Shown: in pieces, positions 1-5,945 of the stretch | Layout: each line of letters begins with the position of its first letter | Numbering within the stretch: position 1 is the stretch's first letter | DNA from: Candidatus Minthenecus merdequi | Lineage (GTDB): Bacteria; Bacteroidota; Bacteroidia; Bacteroidales; Paludibacteraceae | Assembly: GCA_018064385.1 (NCBI GenBank) | Contig: JAGHVI010000113.1 | Span: forward strand, 1 to 6,023 | Length of the DNA: 6,023 bases | Direction of reading: 5' to 3' | Program-made: the position numbers and the translations under genes | Notes under the pieces: generated by a model | Databases searched by the model: none | What the model saw: only the letters and a program-made list of their open reading frames with translations | Told to the model about the DNA's origin: nothing

Positions 1-56
1 TGTCAGTCGGTCACAATGCCCGCATTGCTCCCTTCCTCCGCACAGCAATCTGCTAA
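1..56. other. GC-rich edge block, unresolved
   Basis: Bases 1-53 are about 58% G+C (31 of 53) and change abruptly to A/T-rich sequence at 54. The block holds two overlapping inverted repeats: CAATGC (14-19) with GCATTG (22-27), and ATTGCT (24-29) with AGCAAT (44-49). These share bases, so only one could form at a time. One plus frame is open from the left edge and ends at TAA 54-56 (SVGHNARIAPFLRTAIC), so this could be the C-terminus of a convergent gene. Other frames on both strands are also open here, so frame openness is not evidence. It could equally be part of a dispersed non-coding repeat. I do not recognise it. Confidence 0.25.
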
Positions 57-83
57 AAATAAACTTCAAAATCGTCTCAACCT

Positions 84-99
84 AATTAATAGAACCACC
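84..99 (-). repeat. Post-stop motif, copy 1
   Basis: Read on the minus strand this is GGTGGTTCTATTAATT and starts immediately after the TAG stop of the ZIP transporter gene. It matches the motifs after bipA (2865-2880) and after the lipoprotein (5925-5941), apart from one missing A after GGTG and small changes in the A/T part. This copy has no CACC partner downstream, so it does not form the hairpin seen in copy 3. The similarity is therefore in sequence rather than structure. Function is unknown; a transcript-end or RNA-processing signal, or a dispersed repeat, are the obvious options. Confidence 0.5.
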
Positions 100-846
100 C
101 TATATCGAATCTATAACCAACAATGTTAGGAATCCTACCAACAAAGCATAAGTTGCCTGTTTTTGGTATCCATGAGCATGTGTTTCAGGAATCATCTCGT
201 CAGATGTTACATACAACATTGCACCTCCGGCAAATCCCAATAAAACAGGGATGAGGAATACCGAGATAGACCCTATGCCATAACCGATCCATACGCCAAT
301 CACCTGCAACATACCTATTATCAGCGAAATTACCATAGTTCTTGGAAGCGAAACACCAGCCAGCATCAGAGGAGCAATTATTACCATAGCTTCAGGAATG
401 TTCTGTAGCGAAAGACCTATTGTGACACTCCAGGAAGGGTTAGCTTCGCTCAGGCTGATACCAGCAGCCATACCTTCGGGAATTTTGTGCAAAGCAATTG
501 CCATAACAAACAACAGAACCTTGTCAATGACTTTGTTGTTCATGTGTTGTTCGGGATCCAATCCCGTAATGTTGTGCATGTGTGGGGTGACGATGTCCAA
601 CAGGTTCAGGAACATAGCACCCACGATGACACCAACGCAGACAATACTTTTGGCAATCCAGCCATCAGCCTGGTCAAATCCAGAGAGAATCAGTCCTATG
701 GAGGAAGCAGCTAACATAACACCTGTGCAGAAACCCAGTACGATGTCATTCCATTTGTGAGGCATTTTTTTGACAAACATACCAAGAACGCACCCCAACA
801 ATGTAGCTCCGCCCAAAGAGACTGCCGAAATCCAAACTATATTCAT
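100..846 (-). CDS. ZIP-family divalent metal transporter
   Basis: A 248-residue, very hydrophobic protein of the ZIP (Zrt/Irt-like) family, which imports Zn2+, Fe2+ or Mn2+ into the cytoplasm across the inner membrane. About eight membrane segments can be seen: roughly residues 4-25, 34-55, 66-87, 108-131, 140-163, 170-191, 193-213 and 230-247. The family's metal-binding helices are clear: H120-K-I-P-E124-G in helix 4 and Q148-N-I-P-E152-A in helix 5. The loop between helices 3 and 4 carries His89, His91 and His101, a usual place for metal-binding His. A further conserved stretch, SDEMIPETHAHG (215-226), precedes the last helix. Length is normal for bacterial ZupT/GufA-type members. The ATG start is preceded by A-rich sequence and sits about 45 bases below a perfect -7 box. 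Lys121 and Gln148 stand where Asn and His are common. The metal transported cannot be told from sequence, so I give no gene symbol. Confidence 0.93.
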   Translation of the reverse strand: MNIVWISAVSLGGATLLGCVLGMFVKKMPHKWNDIVLGFCTGVMLAASSIGLILSGFDQADGWIAKSIVCVGVIVGAMFLNLLDIVTPHMHNITGLDPEQHMNNKVIDKVLLFVMAIALHKIPEGMAAGISLSEANPSWSVTIGLSLQNIPEAMVIIAPLMLAGVSLPRTMVISLIIGMLQVIGVWIGYGIGSISVFLIPVLLGFAGGAMLYVTSDEMIPETHAHGYQKQATYALLVGFLTLLVIDSI

Positions 847-877
847 TGTTTATGTTTTTTTCAGAAGATAATGTGCG

Positions 878-892
878 AACCTTTTCAAGGTT
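878..892. promoter_or_regulatory. Perfect dyad at predicted ZIP gene transcription start
   Basis: AACCTT (878-883), a three-base spacer TTC, then AAGGTT (887-892) form a perfect 6-base inverted repeat. It begins two bases downstream of the predicted minus-strand -7 box (894-901), so it covers the expected transcription start and the first bases of the leader. A repressor bound here would block transcription of the metal transporter; the RNA could also form a short 5' hairpin. No regulator gene lies in the window, and the sequence does not match a metal-regulator operator that I know well. Confidence 0.35.
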
Positions 893-893
893 G

Positions 894-901
894 CAAAGGT
901 A
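894..901 (-). promoter_or_regulatory. Bacteroidetes-type -7 box for ZIP gene
   Basis: The minus strand reads TACCTTTG, a perfect match to the Bacteroidetes -7 consensus TAnnTTTG, 47 bases upstream of the ATG of the ZIP gene. No clear -33 TTG is present at the usual distance, where the sequence is A/T-rich. The match is therefore good on one element only. Confidence 0.6.
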
Positions 902-996
902 GCAATTTTTTTTGATTTCTCGTACTTATGCATATAAAAATTTTTCACTGTTGAAAAAAAAAGCCTCAACATACTCTCTGAACGGAAAAAAATTCG

Positions 997-1004
997 TATC
1001 TTTG
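997..1004 (+). promoter_or_regulatory. Bacteroidetes-type -7 box for bipA
   Basis: TATCTTTG is a perfect match to the Bacteroidetes -7 consensus TAnnTTTG, 53 bases upstream of the bipA ATG. The expected -33 region (about 972-978) lacks a clear TTG, but A-tracts lie at 954-962 and 984-990 and could help RNA polymerase binding. With the ZIP promoter on the other strand, this makes a divergent promoter pair with about 95 bases between the two boxes. Confidence 0.65.
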
Positions 1005-1013
1005 CAGCCAAAT

Positions 1014-1058
1014 ATGAGTTTAACTCGACCAAAGTCAAAACTACTACTAACCCATTGA
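1014..1058 (+). promoter_or_regulatory. Possible leader mini-ORF overlapping the bipA start
   Basis: An ATG at 1014 opens a 14-codon frame (MSLTRPKSKLLLTH) whose TGA stop at 1056-1058 shares its A with the bipA ATG, giving the TGATG arrangement typical of translational coupling. The ATG lies only nine bases past the -7 box, so the mini-ORF would start at or very near the 5' end of the RNA. It contains three CTA leucine codons in a row. A perfect small dyad, GAGTT-T-AACTC (1016-1026), sits at its beginning. Short frames like this arise often by chance, so this is a suggestion only. Confidence 0.25.
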
Positions 1059-2863
1059 TGGATATAAGAAACATTGCCATAATTGCCCATGTTGACCATG
1101 GCAAAACAACGCTGGTGGACAAGATGTTGCTGGCGGGTCAGCTCTTTCGCGAGAACCAGCAGACTGGGGAGTTGATGTTGGATAACAACGACCTTGAACG
1201 AGAACGTGGTATCACAATTCTCTCAAAAAACGTCTCTATCGAGTACAAGAACACCAAAATTAATATCATTGATACTCCAGGTCATGCTGATTTTGGTGGT
1301 GAAGTTGAGCGTGTTCTTAATATGGCAGATGGTTGTCTTCTGCTTGTTGATGCTTTCGAGGGGCCAATGCCACAAACACGTTTTGTGCTTCAGAAAGCGT
1401 TGCAGATGGGGCTTAAACCGATAGTTGTTGTAAACAAAGTAGATAAACCGAACTGTCGTCCAGACGAGGTTCAAGAGGCAGTCTTTGACCTTATGTTCAA
1501 TCTGGATGCTACGGAAGACCAGTTGGATTTTCCTACTATCTTTGGCTCAGCCAAGAACAACTGGATGTCGGACGACTGGCGTAAACCAACGGACAACATA
1601 ACGTCGTTGCTTGATGCCATCATCAAGTATATACCTGCGCCAAAACAGTTCGAGGGACCGCTTCAAATGCTTGTTACATCGTTAGATTTCTCGTCATACG
1701 TGGGGCGTATTGCAGTCGGTCGTGTTCATCGAGGAGTTGTTCACGAGGGGGAGGATATAATGCTTGTCAAGCGAGACCGCACGCAGATAAAGCAGCGTGT
1801 TAAGCAACTTTTTACATTCACAGGTCTTGGTCGTACGCCTGCAAAAGAGGTTGTATCGGGCGACATTTGTGCTATCGTTGGAATTGATGGCTTTGAGATA
1901 GGAGACTCGTTATGCGATATAAATACTGTTGAGCCATTGGAACCTATAGCCATTGACGAGCCAACAATGTCAATGACTTTCACGAATAACGACTCGCCTT
2001 TCTTCGGAAAAGATGGAAAATATGTTACTTCGCGACACATATACGACAGACTGATACGCGAGCTTGATCGTAACCTTGCTCTGAAAGTTGAGACTGTTGG
2101 AGAAAACTTGGCAACAGCCAATGTATGGCGTGTTTCGGGACGCGGAGTTCTTCATTTGGCAATTCTTATAGAGACAATGCGTCGTGAAGGCTACGAATTG
2201 CAGGTTGGTCAGCCACAGGTTATCACCAAAACGATAGACGGTAAATTGTGCGAACCTATCGAACAACTGACAATAAACCTTCCGGAGGAGTGTTCGTCCC
2301 GCATCATAGATATGGTGACCCGTCGTCACGGCGAGATGCTCTCGATGGAAACCCAGAAAGACCGCATACACTTGGAGTTTGCCATACCATCGCGAGGGAT
2401 TATCGGACTTCGTAACGCTGTACTTACAGCTTCGGCAGGCGAGGCTATTATGGCTCACCGTTTCTTGGAGTATCAACCTTGGAAAGGAGACATCGAACGC
2501 CGGGTTAATGGTTCGCTTATAGCAATGGAGGCAGGTACGGCATACGCATACGCACTCAACAAACTTCAGGATCGTGGACGATTCTTTATCTTTCCGCAGG
2601 AAGATGTCTATGCAGGGCAGGTGGTTGGTGAAAATGCCAAAGACAACGACATTGTTATCAATGTTACCAAGTCCAAGAAACTGACTAATATGCGTGCTTC
2701 CGGTTCGGACGACAAGGTCAACCTCACACCACCTGTGGTTATGTCGCTTGAGGAGACTCTTGAATATATCAAGGAAGATGAGTATGCAGAAATTACTCCT
2801 CATCATATTCGCATACGCAAGATAATCCTTGACGAAACCGAACGGAAACGTTCAAGTAGGTAA
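1058..2863 (+). CDS. Translational GTPase TypA/BipA
   Basis: A 601-residue GTPase of the EF-G/LepA superfamily that binds the 70S ribosome. It acts in 50S subunit assembly and in translation under stress and low temperature. All G-domain motifs are present: G1 AHVDHGKTT (10-18), G2 RGITI (50-54), G3 DTPGHADF (72-79), G4 NKVD (126-129) and a G5-like GSAK (163-166). Domain II follows from about residue 200 (PLQMLVTSLDFSSYVGRI). Then come the EF-G-like domain III/V region and the BipA-specific C-terminal domain, with the typical GSDDKVNLTPP stretch near the end. Length equals that of the usual family member (about 600). The start is taken as ATG 1058; a TTG directly before it (1055) would add only one residue and is less likely. 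Transcription probably comes from the -7 box at 997. Its neighbours do not share its function. Confidence 0.98.
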   Translation: MDIRNIAIIAHVDHGKTTLVDKMLLAGQLFRENQQTGELMLDNNDLERERGITILSKNVSIEYKNTKINIIDTPGHADFGGEVERVLNMADGCLLLVDAFEGPMPQTRFVLQKALQMGLKPIVVVNKVDKPNCRPDEVQEAVFDLMFNLDATEDQLDFPTIFGSAKNNWMSDDWRKPTDNITSLLDAIIKYIPAPKQFEGPLQMLVTSLDFSSYVGRIAVGRVHRGVVHEGEDIMLVKRDRTQIKQRVKQLFTFTGLGRTPAKEVVSGDICAIVGIDGFEIGDSLCDINTVEPLEPIAIDEPTMSMTFTNNDSPFFGKDGKYVTSRHIYDRLIRELDRNLALKVETVGENLATANVWRVSGRGVLHLAILIETMRREGYELQVGQPQVITKTIDGKLCEPIEQLTINLPEECSSRIIDMVTRRHGEMLSMETQKDRIHLEFAIPSRGIIGLRNAVLTASAGEAIMAHRFLEYQPWKGDIERRVNGSLIAMEAGTAYAYALNKLQDRGRFFIFPQEDVYAGQVVGENAKDNDIVINVTKSKKLTNMRASGSDDKVNLTPPVVMSLEETLEYIKEDEYAEITPHHIRIRKIILDETERKRSSR

Positions 2864-2864
2864 C

Positions 2865-2880
2865 GGTGAGTTCTATAATT
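2865..2880 (+). repeat. Post-stop motif, copy 2
   Basis: GGTGAGTTCTATAATT begins one base after the bipA TAA stop. Its first 11 bases are identical to those of copy 3 at 5925, and it also matches copy 1 (minus strand, 84-99). It overlaps a weak -7-like sequence (TATAATTG, 2874-2881, one mismatch to TAnnTTTG), so an alternative reading is a promoter for the next gene. I consider the shared position after a stop codon the stronger signal. Confidence 0.5.
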
Positions 2881-2885
2881 GTAAA

Positions 2886-2903
2886 GACGGTGCAGACTCC
2901 GTC
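2886..2903 (+). terminator. GC-rich hairpin after bipA
   Basis: GACGG (2886-2890) can pair with CCGTC (2899-2903) around an 8-base loop, 22 bases after the bipA stop. The stem is GC-rich, but the bases that follow (CTCCAAATAAAT) contain no run of T, so it is not a standard intrinsic terminator. It may limit read-through or stabilise the bipA 3' end. Confidence 0.3.
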
Positions 2904-2926
2904 CTCCAAATAAATACATTATACAT

Positions 2927-3085
2927 ATGAAACAGTATCTCGGAACAATCATCATCCTTGTTGGTGTACTTTGTCTCATTCTTCATGCCTCAATGGGTGG
3001 CAACGCTACTTTATGGGCAGGTATCATCATCGAGATTATTGGTCTTGGTGTTCACATTGTCATCAACAAGCAGAGGAAATTTTGA
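2927..3085 (+). CDS. Small two-helix membrane protein
   Basis: An ATG at 2927 opens a 52-codon frame ending at TGA 3083-3085. The product starts MKQYLGTIIILVGVLCLILH and consists of a short basic start, a first hydrophobic helix (about 5-20) and a turn with small and polar residues (ASMGGNAT, 21-28). A second helix follows (about 29-46) with one Glu at 36, and the protein ends in a positively charged tail (NKQRKF). This layout predicts an inner-membrane hairpin with both ends in the cytoplasm. The stop lies 11 bases before parE, so the two are probably in one transcript. The frame fills most of an otherwise 233-base gap, and the hydrophobic/charged pattern is unlike random translation. I do not recognise a named family; the function is unknown. 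Confidence 0.75.
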   Translation: MKQYLGTIIILVGVLCLILHASMGGNATLWAGIIIEIIGLGVHIVINKQRKF

Positions 3086-3096
3086 CTTAACACCTT

Positions 3097-4962
3097 ATGC
3101 CTGAGCAGCAATATTCAGACGATGCCATCATTACACTTGAGGGGTTGACGCATGTACGTCGGCGTCCTGGTATGTACATTGGTAAGTTGGGCGATGGCAA
3201 TGCAGCAGACGATGGTATTTATCTACTGACGAAAGAGGTAATTGATAATTCCATCGATGAGTTTCGTATGCACTTCGGCAACAAGATTGAGATACATATC
3301 AACGATCGTACAGTCACCGTTCGTGACTATGGTCGAGGCATTCCTCAAGGCAAGATGATTGACGCAGTTTCGAAGCTGAATACAGGTGGTAAGTATGATG
3401 ATGCCAATTTCAAAAAGGCTGTAGGTCTGAATGGTGTCGGTACGAAGGCAGTGAATGCTCTTTCCCGCTATTTTTCGGTTGCATCGTTCCGTGACGGAAA
3501 GGTGAAACGAGCAGATTTTGAGCGGGGAGTGCTTGTCAAAGAGTATGACCTTGCGGATACTGACGAACCAAACGGAACCTTTATCAGTTTCACACCGGAC
3601 TGCGAACCACAGCACCCGCAGGAGCATCTTTTTGACCCAAATTTTCACTTCAAAGAGGAGTTTGTTGAGCGTATGCTCCAAAATTATGTCTTTTTGAATC
3701 GTGGTCTGACGATGGTGCTCAACGGCAAGAAGTATTCAGCCAAGAATGGTCTTCTTGACCTTCTGAACGCTTACAACACCGCTGAACCTCTTTACCCGAT
3801 AGTTCATCTTGAGGGTGACGACATTGAGATTGCTTTTACGCATACAAATCAGTATGGCGAAGATTACTACTCGTTTGTCAATGGTCAACATACCATTCAG
3901 GGGGGAACACACCAATCTGCTTTTCGCGAGTTTTTTGCTAAGACTATCAAGGAGTTTTACAATCGCAATGGAATGGAACTTTCTGACATTCGGGCAGGAC
4001 TTGTTGCAGCTATCTCGATTCAGGTACAAGACCCAGTTTTTGAGTCGCAGACCAAAATAAAACTTGGTTCGAAAGATATGGCTCCTAACGGGCCTTCGGT
4101 GGCTAAGTATATCAGTGATTTTATATCGAAGGAGGTTGACAACTACCTGCATAGAAATCCTGAGACAGCTGATATGATGCTCAAGAAGATTCTTGAAGCA
4201 GAGAAGGAGCGAAAAGCTATTGCCGGAGTGACGAAAGCGGCGCGTGAAAGTGCAAAAAAGGTTGCCCTGCACAACAAAAAACTAAGGGATTGCCGCATTC
4301 ACTTCAACGATGCACGCAACGACCGCCGTGATGAGACTTGTATATTCATAACGGAGGGACTTTCAGCTTCTGGCTCAATCACAGCTACGCGGAATCCTGA
4401 CACTCAGGCTGTATTTTCTCTTCGGGGGAAACCGTATAACTCTTTTGGTCAGAAAAAAGATATAGTTTATACAAACGAAGAATTCAATTGCCTTCAGGCT
4501 GCCCTGAACATTGAGGATGGACTTGACGGTCTGAGATATAATAAGGTGATTATTGCCACTGATGCCGATGTTGATGGTATGCACATACGTATGTTGCTTC
4601 TTACCTTCTTTCTTCAATTCTTTCCTGAGCTTATCAAACGTGGACACGTTTTCATTCTCCAAACTCCGCTTTTTCGTGTGAAGAACAAGAAGTCAATACG
4701 CTATTGTTACAACGAGGAGGAACGCCTTGATGCCCTTGAGTCTCTCAAACCATCACCTGAGATTACTCGATTCAAAGGTCTTGGCGAGATTTCGCCCGAG
4801 GAGTTCAAAGGTTTTATCGGTGAGGGTATGCGTCTTGACCAAGTTACTCTGCGCAAGGAGGACTCTGTCTCGCAACTTCTCTCCTTTTATATGGGCGACA
4901 ACACTCCTGAACGTCAGAACTTCATACTTGATAACCTTATTGTTGACGAAGAAAATTCATAA
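3097..4962 (+). CDS. parE: DNA topoisomerase IV subunit B (ParE)
   Basis: A 621-residue type IIA topoisomerase B subunit. With ParC it forms the ParC2ParE2 enzyme that uses ATP to decatenate replicated chromosomes and relax supercoils. The GHKL ATPase domain shows EVIDNS (Glu47, Asn51), RDYGRGIP (Asp77), TGGKYDD (96-102) and GLNGVGTKAVNALS (110-123). The transducer domain carries SFVNGQHTIQGGTH (259-272) and the QTKIKL lysine (320). The TOPRIM domain has Glu420 in EGLSASGS, RGKPYN (443-448) and the metal-binding TDADVDG (Asp489, Asp491, Asp493). FKGLGEISPEEF (559-570) lies near the C-terminus. The short length (no roughly 170-residue GyrB insert) and the sequence style favour ParE over GyrB. 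Leu422 stands where EGDSA normally has Asp. parC is not in the window. The gene follows the small membrane protein by 11 bases and precedes the lipoprotein by 29, which suggests an operon. Confidence 0.95.
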   Translation: MPEQQYSDDAIITLEGLTHVRRRPGMYIGKLGDGNAADDGIYLLTKEVIDNSIDEFRMHFGNKIEIHINDRTVTVRDYGRGIPQGKMIDAVSKLNTGGKYDDANFKKAVGLNGVGTKAVNALSRYFSVASFRDGKVKRADFERGVLVKEYDLADTDEPNGTFISFTPDCEPQHPQEHLFDPNFHFKEEFVERMLQNYVFLNRGLTMVLNGKKYSAKNGLLDLLNAYNTAEPLYPIVHLEGDDIEIAFTHTNQYGEDYYSFVNGQHTIQGGTHQSAFREFFAKTIKEFYNRNGMELSDIRAGLVAAISIQVQDPVFESQTKIKLGSKDMAPNGPSVAKYISDFISKEVDNYLHRNPETADMMLKKILEAEKERKAIAGVTKAARESAKKVALHNKKLRDCRIHFNDARNDRRDETCIFITEGLSASGSITATRNPDTQAVFSLRGKPYNSFGQKKDIVYTNEEFNCLQAALNIEDGLDGLRYNKVIIATDADVDGMHIRMLLLTFFLQFFPELIKRGHVFILQTPLFRVKNKKSIRYCYNEEERLDALESLKPSPEITRFKGLGEISPEEFKGFIGEGMRLDQVTLRKEDSVSQLLSFYMGDNTPERQNFILDNLIVDEENS

Positions 4963-4991
4963 AACAACAATTTAATAAACAATTTATTACA

Positions 4992-5906
4992 ATGAAAAAG
5001 ATTTTTATGATGCTGCCTCTTATGGTAGCGCTCATTGCATTGGTAGGATGCAAAAAAACAACAGACGATCCTGTTGAAGGTGAAAACCTCAAAGAGGATT
5101 CTGTTGAAGGTGAAAACCTCAAAGAGGATTCTCCTTATTACAACCAGTTCAACATCGCAAATTATGGTATCTTTGGTGAAGAACCAGAGCTTATCCCTGG
5201 CACTCAGACAACTCTGAATTTCTCAGTTGGAGAGATGGCTGTTCAACTTGCTTATTTCGATTTTTATGCTTGGGATGGCAATCTCAGTTATAACGAGAAT
5301 TCAGGTCAGTTCACTGGTAAAGGACTTCTTATCGGTGGTTTAGTTCCTCTCTATATGATTGTTGAGCAAGGCGAATATTACGGAAGTTATGTTAATCCTA
5401 CGACAGGATGTTTCTGTGTCAAGACCTCTTCCTCTGCTGCTGAGGGAGTTATGGCTCCTGGTGTGATTGACCCTGCAACTTATGGAGATTGGATTGACTA
5501 TTGCTGTTTTACTCTTGAGGATATGCCTGATGTAGAAAAGATACTTAAAAATACTAATGGTACTCTGTTTGGAGAATACGACGTTCCTCAGGACATAAAT
5601 GAAATAGATGGTCTCATCTATCGTGGTGCTATTAGTAGAATGGTTATTCAAATTAGCGACGAAGGTGCTGTTACTGCTTGGGGTGCTGACGTTAATTGGT
5701 CAAATATGACTGGTGACCAGCGTGCTTACGGTTTCCACTTTGACCCTGTAACAGAGACTATTACTAAGCCTTATAACTATCGTTCTGTTAACCGCAAGTT
5801 CCATGAGGATGTTCTCAATGCCCCTCAGCAGGCTCCTGCAGTTAACGCTGATTTTGTAATCGACGTTAAGCAACTCCGCAAGGCTCGTCCTGCTATTCGC
5901 AAATAA
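4992..5906 (+). CDS. Lipoprotein of unknown function
   Basis: A 304-residue predicted lipoprotein. The signal peptide has a KK start, a hydrophobic core and a lipobox LVGC with Cys20 as the lipidation site. The mature start (CKKTTDDPVEGE) is rich in acidic residues soon after the Cys, which resembles the export signals that send Bacteroidetes lipoproteins to the cell surface; this is an inference. Next comes an acidic linker made of two exact copies of VEGENLKEDS (28-47). The body (about 48-290) is rich in aromatic residues, Gly and Asn/Asp, with a likely beta-strand character, but I recognise no domain. It has four cysteines as C140-x-C142 and C171-C172. The tail is strongly basic (KQLRKARPAIRK, 293-304). 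Many codons end in T (GCT, GGT, CGT, ACT), more than in the neighbours, which may reflect strong expression. Its 29-base gap to parE suggests shared transcription, though a promoter inside the end of parE cannot be excluded. Confidence 0.88.
   Translation: MKKIFMMLPLMVALIALVGCKKTTDDPVEGENLKEDSVEGENLKEDSPYYNQFNIANYGIFGEEPELIPGTQTTLNFSVGEMAVQLAYFDFYAWDGNLSYNENSGQFTGKGLLIGGLVPLYMIVEQGEYYGSYVNPTTGCFCVKTSSSAAEGVMAPGVIDPATYGDWIDYCCFTLEDMPDVEKILKNTNGTLFGEYDVPQDINEIDGLIYRGAISRMVIQISDEGAVTAWGADVNWSNMTGDQRAYGFHFDPVTETITKPYNYRSVNRKFHEDVLNAPQQAPAVNADFVIDVKQLRKARPAIRK
5071..5130 (+). repeat. Exact 30-base tandem duplication in lipoprotein gene
   Basis: Bases 5071-5100 and 5101-5130 are identical. The unit is a multiple of three and encodes VEGENLKEDS twice (residues 28-37 and 38-47), so the frame is kept. 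Each unit contains CCTC-AAA-GAGG (5087-5097 and 5117-5127), a small hairpin that could promote strand slippage. The lack of even a silent difference suggests a recent duplication that changes only the length of the linker between the lipid anchor and the folded domain. Confidence 0.95.
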
Positions 5907-5924
5907 TAATTTTTTGACATATAA

Positions 5925-5945
5925 GGTGAGTTCTAAAAATTCACC
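5925..5945 (+). terminator. Hairpin after lipoprotein gene, post-stop motif copy 3
   Basis: The post-stop motif (GGTGAGTTCTAAAAATT, 5925-5941) begins 18 bases after the lipoprotein stop, and here it continues into CACC. The arms GGTGAGTT and AATTCACC pair over 8 base pairs (one of them G-T) around a 5-base loop, CTAAA. No T-run follows directly (the next bases are ATTAAGAAAG), so it is not a classical intrinsic terminator. It is placed where a terminator or a 3'-end stabilising stem is expected. Its first 11 bases are identical to the copy after bipA. Confidence 0.45.

Noticed and set aside
84..99. GGTTCTATTAATT as the T-arm of a tRNA
   Set aside because: It resembles the GGTTCRAnTCC T-loop only loosely; no matching stem, anticodon arm or acceptor stem is found around it.
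398..760. Plus-strand frames of 120 and 75 codons inside the ZIP gene
   Set aside because: They are antisense to a well-supported transporter, with no family resemblance.
1055..1057. TTG as the bipA start
   Set aside because: The ATG directly after it is the better start and matches the usual MDIRNIAIIAH-type N-terminus.
850..1122. 90-codon minus-strand frame between the ZIP gene and bipA
   Set aside because: It runs from inside the bipA G1 motif through both predicted promoters and A-tracts. The product (runs of Lys and Phe) reflects base composition, so this is better read as the divergent promoter region.
1970..2806. 278-codon open frame on the minus strand inside bipA
   Set aside because: It lies wholly antisense to a certain bipA gene, its product is rich in Cys, His, Phe and Ser in no known pattern, and it has no promoter-like sequence. 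It is a shadow of the bipA codon pattern.
4938..4945. TATTGTTG as a -7 box for the lipoprotein gene
   Set aside because: One mismatch in the conserved TTTG part, no -33 TTG at the right distance, and it lies inside parE. Co-transcription with parE is simpler.
5914..5919. TTGACA, like a sigma-70 -35 box
   Set aside because: It is an E. coli-type box; Bacteroidetes use -33 TTG with TAnnTTTG, and no TAnnTTTG lies about 20 bases downstream.
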